Assembly (NCBI RefSeq): GCF_023370115.1
Contig: NZ_CP097160.1
Span: 1,984,001 to 2,048,000, forward strand
Direction: 5' to 3'
Length of the DNA stretch: 64,000 nt
DNA from: Gulosibacter sediminis
GTDB taxonomy: Bacteria > Actinomycetota > Actinomycetes > Actinomycetales > Microbacteriaceae
A program made the translations under genes and the position numbers. How positions within the stretch are numbered: the stretch's first letter is position 1; the number at the start of each line of letters is the position of its first letter. A model generated the notes under the pieces. That model ran no database searches and was not told the origin of the DNA. It worked only from the letters and a program-made list of their open reading frames with translations. Shown in pieces: positions 29,440-38,002 of the stretch.

Positions 29440-30303
29440 TCACACTCGAGCTGATTGGGTGGGCGAAGGCGGCGGCGCGTGCCGAGCCCGCCGGATCGAT
29501 CCGGGTGTCTTCCCGACGAGGCGAGTGAAGGCGCGGTTGAAGGCCGCTTCGGATTGGTAGCCCAATTCGAGGGCAAGCTTGGCAACGGTGATGTCTTCTT
29601 CGAGGAGCCTGGACTGGGCAATGCTCATTCGCCAGCGTGTGAGGTAGCCCATCGGGGCTTCGCCAACGAGCTCGGTGAAGCGCGCGCTAAACGACGATCG
29701 CGACATGGTGGCGAGGCTCACCATGCGGTTGAGATGCCATTCACCCCCGGCGTCGTCGTGAATCGCTTCCAGGACTCGACCAATCCGCTCATGTTGGAGT
29801 GCGCGAAGCCATCCCGTCCTTGCACGTGGATCGGTATCGAGCCACATTCGGATCGCTTGGACGACGAGGATGTCGGCGAGGCGCGTTGCTATCGCTTCTC
29901 CGCCGGGCTGGGGTTGGGCGAGTTCCCCCGCCATGAGGCGCAGGGTATCTCGACTGGCGGATGCCGCCGATAAGGTGCCTCCGTCAACAAACAGAACGCT
30001 TGGGAGAGTTCTCATCAGCTCACGCGCAGCGGGGTCGTCAAGAGACACGATGCCGCAGATCAGTTGAGTCGTGCGCCCGGGGCCTCCGTGCCGAAGAATC
30101 GAGTACTTCTCGCTGAGATACTTCTGAGGCAGCAGATCCACGCGTGGTCCGCGCACAGCCGCGGGCTCGCTGAGCAGGTCATGTCCCCGACCGTGCGGAA
30201 CGAGCGCGAGGTCACCGGCTCGCAGTTCGATCGGCTCGACCTCAGGTAGCCGCAACCAGCACGAGCCCGTCGTGACGACGTGGAAGCTGACGGAATCTTC
30301 CAT
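29440..30303 (-). CDS. AraC-family regulator, 5'-truncated
   Basis: 287 aa from ATG 30303. N-terminal cupin (AraC_binding/cupin_6) is present only from its middle: SVSFHVVTTGSCWLRLPEVE and LRAGDLALVPHGRGHDL. The C-terminal 100 residues are a complete AraC double helix-turn-helix (MVSLATMSRSSFSARFTEL; ALELGYQSEAAFNRAFTRLV). Family members usually start with about 40-45 further residues (DPLsdvL...). These are absent, and the frame upstream of 30303 is antisense to another truncated gene. The gene likely lost its start and promoter in a deletion; function doubtful. Confidence 0.8.
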   Translation of the reverse strand: MEDSVSFHVVTTGSCWLRLPEVEPIELRAGDLALVPHGRGHDLLSEPAAVRGPRVDLLPQKYLSEKYSILRHGGPGRTTQLICGIVSLDDPAARELMRTLPSVLFVDGGTLSAASASRDTLRLMAGELAQPQPGGEAIATRLADILVVQAIRMWLDTDPRARTGWLRALQHERIGRVLEAIHDDAGGEWHLNRMVSLATMSRSSFSARFTELVGEAPMGYLTRWRMSIAQSRLLEEDITVAKLALELGYQSEAAFNRAFTRLVGKTPGSIRRARHAPPPSPTQSARV

Positions 30304-30958
30304 GGGGTTCTTCACACTCTTGCCGTTCGACCTGACGGTTGAGGATCTTGGTGCCCACGCGGATGCGCTGGTTACTTCGATTGTCGGCGCGGTGACCGAG
30401 CAGCAGGTGCCGCATGTTGTGATGCTCTCCTCGGGAGGAGCAGACTTGGCCGAGGGAACCGGACCGATTACCGGTTTGTATCTCTTGGAGCGAGCGCTCC
30501 TTGCGTCCGGTGTCATTTTGGTGGCCCTTCGTTCGGGACACGTCCTGGAGAAGGTCGGCGACGTTCTCGAGAGTGCGCGTGCAGGCGGGGTTTATCCCGT
30601 GTGCGCGACCTCGGCCGATATCACGATTCCGATGGTCGCCACCCGAGATATCCGAGAGATCGCCGCACAGGCATTGCTGTCCCGGCCTGCTTCCAGTGAA
30701 TCGGTGGATCTCATCGGCCCGGCCTACTCGGAGCGCGCGGTCGCGCAGAGGCTCGGCGCCGCGCTTGGGCGTGAAATACATGTAGCCGTCATCCCCGAAG
30801 AGGCTTGGGTGGAAGCGTTCATTGACGCGGGGTTCCGCCCTCATATCGCAGGATCTCTCGCCGAGCTGCACCGCGCGGACGAACGTGGATCGCTCGCGCC
30901 TCGCGGCGACCGGAGCATTCACGTGACCACGGGCCTAGCGGCCACCATTTCGCAGTGA
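30302..30958 (+). CDS. NmrA-like NAD(P)-binding protein, 5'-truncated
   Basis: 218 aa from ATG 30302. The remaining part matches the second half of NmrA/SDR-a7 proteins: FTLLPFD, VTEQQVPHVVMLSSGGADLA, EGTGPITGLYLLERAL and VDLIGPAYSERAVAQRLGAAL. The family's first 70 or so residues, including the GATGxxG dinucleotide-binding motif, are missing, so the enzyme can hardly bind NAD(P). Its ATG overlaps the start of the opposite AraC gene in CCATGG. The following DUF1772 gene is a frequent partner of NmrA/AraC pairs. Confidence 0.75.
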   Translation: MGFFTLLPFDLTVEDLGAHADALVTSIVGAVTEQQVPHVVMLSSGGADLAEGTGPITGLYLLERALLASGVILVALRSGHVLEKVGDVLESARAGGVYPVCATSADITIPMVATRDIREIAAQALLSRPASSESVDLIGPAYSERAVAQRLGAALGREIHVAVIPEEAWVEAFIDAGFRPHIAGSLAELHRADERGSLAPRGDRSIHVTTGLAATISQ

Positions 30959-30983
30959 ATCGGAGCATGAGAGGTCACGACTC

Positions 30984-31457
30984 ATGCCCCAGCTCATCTC
31001 GCTAACGGCAGCAATTATCACCAACGGCATCATGGCGGGGCTGTTCCTTGCGTTCGCCTGTGCCGTCACGCCGGGGCTCCGCGCGGTCGATGACGTCACC
31101 TTTGTATTGGCGTTCCAAGCGATCAACAGGGCGATCCCAAACGGATGGTTCCTTCTCATCTTCTTTGCCGCACCAGCACTGACCATCGCCAGCGTTGCGC
31201 TCCACCCACTGGAGAGTAGCGATGTGTCGGTGTGTGCGCTGCTCGCGGGCGCGAGCTGTTCAGTGCTCACGTTCGGGATCACGGTGGCGGCCAATGTACC
31301 GCTCAATCGACGACTTGACCGGGAGTCCGTCCAATCGGCAAAGGATTCCAGCACTGCTCGTCAGCGATTTGAACGCCGCTGGAACCGTTGGAACCTGGTG
31401 CGCACCGGCACGAGTATTGGCGCACTCGTTTTCCTCTCCACCTCAGCGGCTATGTAG
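30984..31457 (+). CDS. DUF1772 (anthrone-oxygenase-like) membrane protein
   Basis: 157 aa. Four hydrophobic segments (AIITNGIMAGLFLAFACAV; GWFLLIFFAAPALTIASVAL; VCALLAGASCSVLTFGITV; a last one near TGTSIGALVFLST). The conserved DUF1772 segment FGITVAANVPLNRRLDR and the final RWNRWNLVRT are present. Family members include anthrone-oxygenase-like proteins; most are uncharacterised membrane proteins. 25 bp after the truncated NmrA gene, with GAGAGG-like RBS. Convergent with the lipoprotein gene that ends at 31486. Confidence 0.85.
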   Translation: MPQLISLTAAIITNGIMAGLFLAFACAVTPGLRAVDDVTFVLAFQAINRAIPNGWFLLIFFAAPALTIASVALHPLESSDVSVCALLAGASCSVLTFGITVAANVPLNRRLDRESVQSAKDSSTARQRFERRWNRWNLVRTGTSIGALVFLSTSAAM

Positions 31458-31485
31458 CCAGGGTTTCACCTCTCGTGGAGTGCGG

Positions 31486-31851
31486 TCACCACCCCACCGT
31501 CGCAACTTCGCCGTCCCAGGTGCACTGATACGTGCCGACCGGATCGCCCACGTCCGGGTTTTGGGGAAAGTAGACGTACGTATGGCCGGGATCGGGATAT
31601 ACCCGTACCTCTTCGACATCGTAGAGTTCCCCGAAGCGACCCTCGGCACCGCCTTCGTAGTCGTAAAACATCGGCTGCGCTGGCTCAACCCAGAGCATCA
31701 TGCAAGCCTCGGTGGCCGCGATGCGCTCCTCGGGCGTCAGCAGCGACGCCGCGTGCCGGGCGCCTAGCCGCTCAGCCGCATCCGGTTGGCCGGTCGAGCA
31801 GCCGGCCAGCGCGAGCGACGCGAACAGAGCGAGAACAACGAGTTTGCGCAT
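31486..31851 (-). CDS. small lipoprotein, unknown function
   Basis: 121 aa from ATG 31851. Signal peptide MRKLVVLALFASLALAGC with lipobox LAGC. The mature part has LLTPEERIAATEACMMLW and a C-terminal segment VYPDPGHTYVYFPQ and YQCTWDGEVATVGW; the two cysteines could form a disulphide. No family recognised. Two further in-frame ATG codons lie upstream (31863, 31881), but the signal peptide fits the chosen start. Confidence 0.7.
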   Translation of the reverse strand: MRKLVVLALFASLALAGCSTGQPDAAERLGARHAASLLTPEERIAATEACMMLWVEPAQPMFYDYEGGAEGRFGELYDVEEVRVYPDPGHTYVYFPQNPDVGDPVGTYQCTWDGEVATVGW

Positions 31852-31921
31852 GGTTCGCACCATATCCGCAGCAGTCGACATCCTCGGAATCAGTCAACAC
31901 CAGCATGTTTCGCGGTCAACT

Positions 31922-31967
31922 ATTGCAACGTTACAAACGCACTGTTAGCCTCATTGCAACGTTACAA
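31922..31967. promoter_or_regulatory. two LacI-type operators
   Basis: ATTGCAACGTTACAA occurs twice, 31922-31936 and 31953-31967, exactly 31 bp apart (about three helical turns). The core TTGnAACGTTnCAA is the palindrome typical of LacI-family operators. A LacI regulator is the last gene of the operon that starts 43 bp downstream. Confidence 0.9.
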
Positions 31968-32009
31968 GCACGAAGACGTGCTGCCAGCCACTCAAAGGAG
32001 AGAACGCGC

Positions 32010-33323
32010 ATGGCAAGATTCGGAAGCAAGAGCACAACTGGATGGCGCGCTACTGTCGCCGTCTCCATGTCGAACTACATCGAAGCAGGGTCGATCATCG
32101 CCCTTGCGACAACCCTTGGCTTCTTTCAGACCGAGTTCGGAATCAGCGACCTCGGCGTCGGCCTGCTCGCCGCGATTAGCGCGAACGCTGGCGGTGGCGC
32201 GGTCGGCGCAATCCTAGGCGGCATGTTGGCCGACCGCCTCGGCCGGAAGTTCATCTACACCTACGACCTGCTCCTGTACATGCTCGGTGTACTCCTCGCG
32301 GCCTTCTCAGTGAACTTCACGATGTTGCTCATCGCAGTTGTCATTACTGGCATCGCGGTCGGTGCTGGTATTCCGACGTCGTGGACGTATATCTCGGAGG
32401 AGGCGCCAGCCGACACGCGCGCACGGAGGGTCGGCACCGCGCAACTGTTCTGGTCGCTTGGACCGTTCGTCGGCTTCGCCCTCGCCGCAGTGTTGTCACC
32501 GCTCGGGTTGCTCGGCGGCCGTATCGTCTTCCTCGTTCTCTTCGCTGTCGCTGCCGTCGCATGGTGGGTGCGCCAGGGACTGCCGGAGTCATCCATCTGG
32601 AAAGACGAGACAGGAACCAAACCGCCGTCGTTCGGCTCGTCGATCGCACAGCTTCTTGCGAACCGGATCAACCTCGGCCCTCTAGTCTTCTTGTTCGCGC
32701 TCTACCTGCTGTGGGGCACTGCGGCGGGTCAGGCAGGCATCTTCATGCCGCGTATCTATGAGGCCAGCGGGCTCACCGACCCGACCCAGCAGTTCTGGCT
32801 CCAAGTCTTCCTCTGGGGATGGACCTGCGTGGCCACACTGATCTTCATGTGGTTGGGAGACCGTGTGAGCCGCAGGCTTCTCTTCATCGTCGGAGCTGCG
32901 CTCGGCGTCGTCGGATGGGTTGTACTCGTTTACGGACCCGCCGGCCCAGTGTCTCTCCTCTCCTTCGCAGTGCTCTGGGGCGTCTCGTCAGGTCTTGGCG
33001 CGCAGGCCTTCTTCGCAGTCTGGGCGAGCGAGCTTTTTGCCACGCGCTACCGGGCCACGGCACAGGGAGTTCTGACATTCCTCGTGCGCGGCCTGCTCTC
33101 GCCCATCAGCCTGGTGTTCCCTGTACTTCTCACGACGACCGGGCTGTCTGGCGTCGGCGCGATTCTCATCGCAGTACTCATCGCTTCTCTCCTCGTCGGC
33201 GCAATCTTTGCCCCGAACACGCAGGGTCGCTCGCTCGACGACATAGAACGCGAGCGCTACGGCAGCGTCCAGAGTGCCACGGAGAATGCTGCCCGCATCC
33301 CCGCGGCGAAGAGCGGCGTATGA
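32010..33323 (+). CDS. MFS transporter, sugar-porter-like
   Basis: 437 aa, ATG 32010 after AAAGGAG (31994-32000). Twelve predicted helices. MFS motif A GGMLADRLGRKFIYTYDLLL between helices 2 and 3, its second-half counterpart WLGDRVSRRLLFIVGAAL, and ISEEAPADTRARRVG plus ESSIWKDE, as in sugar/organic acid porters. Ends in a cytoplasmic tail. First gene of the operon with the esterase and LacI genes; the stop overlaps the next ATG (ATGA at 33320). Substrate is not identifiable; LacI control suggests a sugar or glycoside. Confidence 0.88.
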   Translation: MARFGSKSTTGWRATVAVSMSNYIEAGSIIALATTLGFFQTEFGISDLGVGLLAAISANAGGGAVGAILGGMLADRLGRKFIYTYDLLLYMLGVLLAAFSVNFTMLLIAVVITGIAVGAGIPTSWTYISEEAPADTRARRVGTAQLFWSLGPFVGFALAAVLSPLGLLGGRIVFLVLFAVAAVAWWVRQGLPESSIWKDETGTKPPSFGSSIAQLLANRINLGPLVFLFALYLLWGTAAGQAGIFMPRIYEASGLTDPTQQFWLQVFLWGWTCVATLIFMWLGDRVSRRLLFIVGAALGVVGWVVLVYGPAGPVSLLSFAVLWGVSSGLGAQAFFAVWASELFATRYRATAQGVLTFLVRGLLSPISLVFPVLLTTTGLSGVGAILIAVLIASLLVGAIFAPNTQGRSLDDIERERYGSVQSATENAARIPAAKSGV

Positions 33324-34147
33324 GCGCGGTCTCCCTTCATGGGCGTCTGGCTGCGGTGGCGGATCTTCGGATCCCCACCGCAAGCGGGGACCTGCCCGCA
33401 CGCCACTACACCGTGACAGGCGCTCCCGCCGCCCGCTTTGTCTGGGTGCACGGCGGAGCCTTCGTCTTGGGCGATCTCGACATGGCGGAGTCCGACACGA
33501 CGGCGCGACGGTTGGCGGACATCGGTATCGAGGTGCTCGCACTCGACTACCGCTATGCGAACGCGCGCACACACATCCTCGACCTCTGCGATGACGTCCA
33601 GGCCGGCTGGCTCTATGCAGTGAGCGCCCTCGGCAATGGGAGCCCGTGGCATCTGGGCGGTGCCAGTGCCGGAGGCTGTTTGGTCGCGGGCGTCGCAAAA
33701 CGACTCCGCGACGAGGGACAAGCTGTGCCTCGCACGTTGACGCTCCTCTATCCCGTCCTCCACGCCGGGCTCCCCGACCCCACGCCTGAGCTTGCGGCTC
33801 GGATGGAGGGCGTGCCGCCCGAGTGGGTCTACGACAACGAGGCGGTCCGTGCATTCACGTCCTACGCGCAAGGCGATGCCGCCGACACACATCCCTATGC
33901 TTTCCCCGCCAACGGCTCGCTCGCAGGACTCCCTCCAGTCCACCTCATCGTCTCGGAGCTCGATCTACTTCGCATGTCCGCCGAGCTGTTTGCGGGCCAG
34001 CTTACGGAGGACGGCGTTTCCTTCGCGTATCAGGTAGAGCCCGGTGCCATGCACGGCCACCTGGAGCGCCAGGTCGACGACGCGGGTGCCCGTTCCGTGC
34101 GCCGAATTGCCGGATGGCTGACATCCGAGGCATTCTGGACCGCATGA
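33320..34147 (+). CDS. alpha/beta hydrolase of the HSL-esterase type
   Basis: 275 aa. Oxyanion-hole motif HGGAF (VWVHGGAFVLGDLD), nucleophile elbow GGASAGGCLV (Ser), catalytic Asp in VSELDLLRMS and His in GAMHGHLER complete the triad. Hormone-sensitive-lipase-like carboxylesterases of this kind deacylate small esters. In an operon with a sugar-porter-like MFS transporter and a LacI regulator, it may remove acyl groups from an imported glycoside. ATGA overlaps on both sides mean coupled translation. Confidence 0.9.
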   Translation: MSAVSLHGRLAAVADLRIPTASGDLPARHYTVTGAPAARFVWVHGGAFVLGDLDMAESDTTARRLADIGIEVLALDYRYANARTHILDLCDDVQAGWLYAVSALGNGSPWHLGGASAGGCLVAGVAKRLRDEGQAVPRTLTLLYPVLHAGLPDPTPELAARMEGVPPEWVYDNEAVRAFTSYAQGDAADTHPYAFPANGSLAGLPPVHLIVSELDLLRMSAELFAGQLTEDGVSFAYQVEPGAMHGHLERQVDDAGARSVRRIAGWLTSEAFWTA

Positions 34148-35253
34148 CCTCTGTGACAGGTGGGACTCCAACCCGAGATCGAGGAGGGTCATTCTCCGGG
34201 TCCGAGACGGGTGAGAGCGCCGGACGGGCTTCCGTGACGGTCAGAGACGTCGCCGCGCGTGCGGGCGTCGCTCTCAGCACCGTCTCGAATGCGGTGAACC
34301 ATCCCGAACGATTGGCTGCGAGCACGCTCGAACGCGTGAACGCCGCGATTGCCGAGCTTGGATTCATCCGCAACGACGCGGCTCGTCAACTCCGCCTGGG
34401 CTCCAGCAACGTCTTCGGGATGGTCGTGATCGATGCGACAAGCCCCTACTACGCCGAGCTCGACCGGTCCGTAGAGAACGAGGCGGAGCGCCACGGATAC
34501 GCAGTGTTGCTAGGTAATAGCGGACAGGACCCGGCCCGCCAGTCCAAACGGATCGTATTGTTCGAAGCCCAACGGATGAGGGGCCTGCTCGTTGCCCCTG
34601 TCAGCCGTGACCTCGACCAGCTCGCGGAGGTTGTCGGTCGCGGGCTCCCCGTTACGCTCATCGACTACGTCGATCCCCAGGGCCGATTCCCTTCGGTTGC
34701 CGTCGACCACGTCCGTGGCGGTGAGCTCGCCGCAGCCCATCTCACACAATCCGGTTGCACACGCATCGGCCTCGTGCAGGGACCCGTCGATTTTCCTCAG
34801 ATTGTGGAGCGTATGACCGGAGCGGAAAGCGCGATTCAGGCAGCGGGGGCGACAAGCATTGATCTGCGAGCGACTGCGCTCACATTCGAAGGCGGACTAC
34901 TCCTCGGACGCGAACTTTGTGCAATGGATGCTGCGAGTCGGCCCGATGGTGTCTTCGCCGCGACCGACCAGGTGGCGATGGGGGTCGTCCACGCAATCGT
35001 CACGGACGCACACCTTCGTGTCCCAGAGGACATTGCTGTTGTCGGCTACGACGACATTGAGTACGCAGAAGGCGCCCTCGTCCCTCTCACGACAGTTCGC
35101 CAGCCCATCGCCACGCTCGGACACGAGGCCGTGCAACTGCTTCTTCGACAGATCGAGGGCGACACGCGTCCGACGGTGAAGATCTTCGAGCCGGAGCTCG
35201 TTGTGCGAGCATCCGCGCCCGCCCAGCGCCCTACCGCAACCGGTCGAGCATGA
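34144..35253 (+). CDS. LacI-family transcriptional regulator
   Basis: 369 aa, ATG 34144 overlapping the hydrolase stop. A 30-residue hydrophilic N-terminal extension precedes the HTH (VTVRDVAARAGVALSTVSNA, VNHPERL hinge entry). Periplasmic-binding-protein-like ligand domain follows with FGMVVIDATSPYYAELDRSV, GLLVAPVSRDLDQL, VDFPQIVERMTG and DIAVVGYDDIEYAEG. Last gene of the operon; should bind the paired operators at 31922-31967 and so act on its own transcription. Its 3' end overlaps the opposite gene by 23 bp. Confidence 0.93.
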   Translation: MTSVTGGTPTRDRGGSFSGSETGESAGRASVTVRDVAARAGVALSTVSNAVNHPERLAASTLERVNAAIAELGFIRNDAARQLRLGSSNVFGMVVIDATSPYYAELDRSVENEAERHGYAVLLGNSGQDPARQSKRIVLFEAQRMRGLLVAPVSRDLDQLAEVVGRGLPVTLIDYVDPQGRFPSVAVDHVRGGELAAAHLTQSGCTRIGLVQGPVDFPQIVERMTGAESAIQAAGATSIDLRATALTFEGGLLLGRELCAMDAASRPDGVFAATDQVAMGVVHAIVTDAHLRVPEDIAVVGYDDIEYAEGALVPLTTVRQPIATLGHEAVQLLLRQIEGDTRPTVKIFEPELVVRASAPAQRPTATGRA

Positions 35254-35680
35254 ACCCAACGAGCTCGTTGAACCCCTCGCCCGAGCGAATCGTCGAGCGC
35301 TCAATGTGGCGGGACGAGCGGTTGCCCGAGAAGTGCAGCGTCACCGAACTGGCGACGCCGCCGCGGGCGCCGACGTGGCTGTTCAGTCCGATCGATTCGA
35401 CCGCACCCCAACGCACGATCTCAATGAGCGATGGCGCGTCGATGGTGAGGTCGCGGTCGGCAAAGACGAGAAAGTCGTTCGTCGCGAAGGTCGCCGAGAA
35501 CACGACCGAGTCGAACCGCTTGGTGCCCGACTCCGTCAGCGTCGCGGTCGCGCGAAAGCTCCGCGAACCGATCGCCAGCAGGACGCCGGCGAGCGTGTCC
35601 TGATACCGGTGCGATTCGTCGGTGCGCGACGACACCGGCAAGCTGATCCCGAGCCATTCGTGCAGCTCCGCGATATCCAA
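35231..35680 (-). CDS. hypothetical soluble protein
   Basis: 149 aa. TTG 35680 is preferred because GGAGG lies 7 nt upstream on the minus strand; GTG 35719 would be the alternative. Product begins LDIAELHEWLGISLPVSS and continues as alternating strands (FRATATLTESGTKRFDSVVF, FLVFADRDLTIDAPSLIEIV, SSVTLHFSGNRSSRHIE), i.e. a beta-rich fold. No recognised family. It overlaps lacI tail-to-tail. Confidence 0.65.
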   Translation of the reverse strand: MDIAELHEWLGISLPVSSRTDESHRYQDTLAGVLLAIGSRSFRATATLTESGTKRFDSVVFSATFATNDFLVFADRDLTIDAPSLIEIVRWGAVESIGLNSHVGARGGVASSVTLHFSGNRSSRHIERSTIRSGEGFNELVGFMLDRLR

Positions 35681-35792
35681 TTTTCTGCCTCCATCACCTC
35701 GAAACGGACCTGCCGCCACGACAAACGAGGCGGCAGGTCACGCACTGCTGAGGGTTAGAGGAACGTCAGTGCAGGAAAGTTCCCGCGATGAC

Positions 35793-36815
35793 CTACAACG
35801 TCAGCATGACTTTGGTCGCGCGGCGCTCGTCCATCGCACGGTAGGCCTCGGCCGCCTCCTCGAGCGGCAGCGTGAGGTCAAACACCACACCGGGGTCGAT
35901 CTCATCGCGCATGATGCGGTCGATGAGGTCGGGCAGGAATCGGCGCACCGGCGCGGGGCCGCCAAGCAGACCGACCGATGCGAAGAAGAGCTCCTGGCCC
36001 TCAAGCTGCACATCGTGCGACACCCCGACGAAACCGACGCGGCCACCGGCGCGCGTCGCGTGAATCGCCTGCTGCATCGACTCTTGCGTGCCCACGGCTT
36101 CGATCGTCGCGTGCGCGCCGTAGCCGCCGGTGAGCTCCTTCACCTTCGCGACGCCGGCCTCGCCGCGCTCCTCGACGATGTCGGTCGCGCCGAATTGACG
36201 CGCGAGCGCCTGCCGGTCGGCGTGGCGCGACATCGCGATGATGCGCTCGGCGCCAAGCTGCTTCGCCGCGAGCACACCGAGCAGGCCGACCGCGCCGTCG
36301 CCGACGACGGCGACGGTCTTGCCCGGACCCGCCTCGGCCGCGACGGCCGCGTACCAACCTGTCCCAAGCACATCCGACGCCGCGAGCAGGCTGCGCAGCT
36401 GCGCCTCGGTCGGCTCGCCGGGCACCTTCACGAGCGTGCCGTCGGCGAGCGGGATGCGCGCGAACTCGGCCTGGGTGCCGATGCCGCCCATCATCACCTG
36501 GTGGATACAGCGCGACTGGAACCCCGCCTCGCAGATCTCGCAGGTGTTGTCGGATGCGACAAACGAGCCGACGACGAAGTCTCCGACCGCGACCTCCCGC
36601 ACCTCGTCACCGACCTGCTCGACCACGCCGATGTACTCGTGGCCCATCGGCGACGGCCCATTCACCGGCTGCGCGCCGCGGTACGGCCAAAGGTCAGAGC
36701 CACACACGCAGGTCGCGGTCACGCGAATGACGGCGTCGGTCGGCGCCTCGATCGTCGGCTTGGCGACTTCATCAACCCGAACGTCGCCGGGCGCGTACAT
36801 CATCACTGCTCGCAT
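35793..36815 (-). CDS. zinc-dependent alcohol dehydrogenase (MDR)
   Basis: 340 aa. ATG 36815 after GAAGGAG on the minus strand. Zinc-site motifs: TCVCGSDLWPYRGAQ (Cys), GHEYIGVVEQ (His-Glu); the structural-zinc segment is reduced to NTCEICEAGFQSRC. NAD(P) fingerprint VVGDGAVGLLGVLAAK. The end VVFDLTLPLEEAAEAYRAMD is the usual last helix. The family resembles the CGSDLWPY group of MDR enzymes, of unknown substrate. It is unlike the dehydrogenase at 11540 and not a recent duplicate. Confidence 0.9.
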   Translation of the reverse strand: MRAVMMYAPGDVRVDEVAKPTIEAPTDAVIRVTATCVCGSDLWPYRGAQPVNGPSPMGHEYIGVVEQVGDEVREVAVGDFVVGSFVASDNTCEICEAGFQSRCIHQVMMGGIGTQAEFARIPLADGTLVKVPGEPTEAQLRSLLAASDVLGTGWYAAVAAEAGPGKTVAVVGDGAVGLLGVLAAKQLGAERIIAMSRHADRQALARQFGATDIVEERGEAGVAKVKELTGGYGAHATIEAVGTQESMQQAIHATRAGGRVGFVGVSHDVQLEGQELFFASVGLLGGPAPVRRFLPDLIDRIMRDEIDPGVVFDLTLPLEEAAEAYRAMDERRATKVMLTL

Positions 36816-36833
36816 TCTTGCTCCTTCGATGGA

Positions 36834-36960
36834 GAGTCGCATCGCTGGTAGAAAACCGCGACTCCGCCACAAGACCACGTCGGTGGTCGAGAACTATGGC
36901 TTCACTAGGAAACCGCATCGCTGTTGGAAAATCGCAGAGAAGTGAGAAAACCGCGGCAAG
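36834..36960. repeat. cluster of GAAAACCGC repeats and small hairpins
   Basis: GAGTCGC (36834-36840) pairs with GCGACTC (36858-36864); GACCAC-gtcg-GTGGTC at 36873-36888. GTAGAAAACCGC, TAGGAAACCGCATCGC, TTGGAAAATCGC and GTGAGAAAACCGC follow one another in the same orientation. Similar GAAAACCGC arms occur at 16636-16687. Intergenic interval 36816-37095 shows no gene. Confidence 0.6.
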
Positions 36961-37095
36961 GATCCTCACACAGCGCCGAGCTCGTCGCGCTCCGGCGACA
37001 CCGGCGTGCGTAGCAAGCCCCACCCAGATCAGGGCACGGCAGCCGCGTGGGATCGGGGGATCGACGGGGCCCAGCTCTGGGCTCGCCGCGCGCTG

Positions 37096-37410
37096 CTAGC
37101 TCGGCAGCTCGGCGCCAGCGACCAGCTCACGTAGCGCGGCGACGTGCTCGTCGAAGGTCTTTGCGCCGAGCTGCGTGATGCGCACCGAGGTGCGACGGCG
37201 GCGGTCGCGCTCGCTCGTCGCGAGCTTGCTCGTCGTGACGTACTGCAGCTCGACGAGCGTCTTGATCGTCTTCGAGAGGTTCGCATCGGAGAGATCGAGC
37301 GCTTCCTGCACCGCCGTGAACTCGGCACCCTCGAGCGGCCGCAGCAGGCTCAGGATGCGCAGCCGGTTCGGCGCGTGGATTTCGTCGTGGAACGCGGGAT
37401 TAACGGACAC
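37096..37410 (-). CDS. winged-helix regulator (HTH_34 type)
   Basis: 104 aa. GTG 37410 overlaps the upstream membrane-protein stop by 11 nt; in-frame codons before it lie inside that gene. FHDEIHAPNRLRILSLLRPL, then EALDLSDANLSKTIKTLVEL (recognition helix) and the basic wing SERDRRRRTSVRITQLG form an HTH_34/MarR-like domain. Such small regulators usually repress their own operon with a membrane protein. Confidence 0.85.
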   Translation of the reverse strand: MSVNPAFHDEIHAPNRLRILSLLRPLEGAEFTAVQEALDLSDANLSKTIKTLVELQYVTTSKLATSERDRRRRTSVRITQLGAKTFDEHVAALRELVAGAELPS

Positions 37411-37861
37411 TGTTGTACTCCGCAATCGAGACGCGGTCGTAGATCGGCCCGCCGACGCAGAACACGACGATGGCGGCGAGCATCGGGGCGAAGACCCAGA
37501 GGCTGAGTCCCTCGCCCCCGAGCGCTCCTGCCACCACCATGCACATGATCAGCAGCGCCATCATGACGATCAGCACCGTCCAGCTACGGGGGCCGTACGG
37601 CTTCGTGCTGGACACACCGGTGCGCTTTCGATAAATGAAGATGAGCGAGACGCTGATCGCGAGGCTCACGGCGAGCACGACAAGGTTCCAGCCGCCCGCG
37701 TGAATCAGTGCGGGCGCGGCCACGACGAGGGCGGCCGCAATCGAGAGCACGGGGTAATACCAGCGGGGCGTCTTCATGCGCTCGCTGTAGGAAGCCCGAT
37801 CGGAGTCGATCTGCTGCAGGGCATCGGCGGCCGAAAAGTTCTCTTCGTTATGCGGGGCCAT
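37400..37861 (-). CDS. membrane protein paired with the winged-helix regulator
   Basis: 153 aa from ATG 37861 (GGAAAG upstream). Cytoplasmic start, then four predicted helices in two pairs: YYPVLSIAAALVVAAPALI and WNLVVLAVSLAISVSLIFIY; SWTVLIVMMALLIMCMVVAG and LWVFAPMLAAIVVFCVG. No family recognised with certainty. Upstream on the minus strand a TTGACT box and a GTCAATTGAC palindrome (37906-37915) are promoter/operator candidates, and GGTTAAG is directly repeated. Confidence 0.72.
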   Translation of the reverse strand: MAPHNEENFSAADALQQIDSDRASYSERMKTPRWYYPVLSIAAALVVAAPALIHAGGWNLVVLAVSLAISVSLIFIYRKRTGVSSTKPYGPRSWTVLIVMMALLIMCMVVAGALGGEGLSLWVFAPMLAAIVVFCVGGPIYDRVSIAEYNSVR

Positions 37862-37990
37862 GTTGCTTTCCATGTGGTTAAGAGAATCACATTCCACACG
37901 GTTAAGTCAATTGACTTTCCTGGGCGTTAAGTGAGTGCCGAGCGCATGACCCCGCGAGTCGCCCGCCACGCCGAGCCCAGGGCATCCTCG

Positions 37991-37996
37991 TAGACT
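37991..37996 (+). promoter_or_regulatory. -10 box TAGACT (leaderless start)
   Basis: TAGACT, 6 nt before GTG 38003. Confidence 0.65.
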
Positions 37997-38002
37997 GCCC
38001 GG

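Noticed and set aside
29268-29621. 117-codon frame after tRNA-Lys on the minus strand
   Set aside because: Lies out of frame with the AraC gene, starts in its antisense context, and covers the terminator hairpin.
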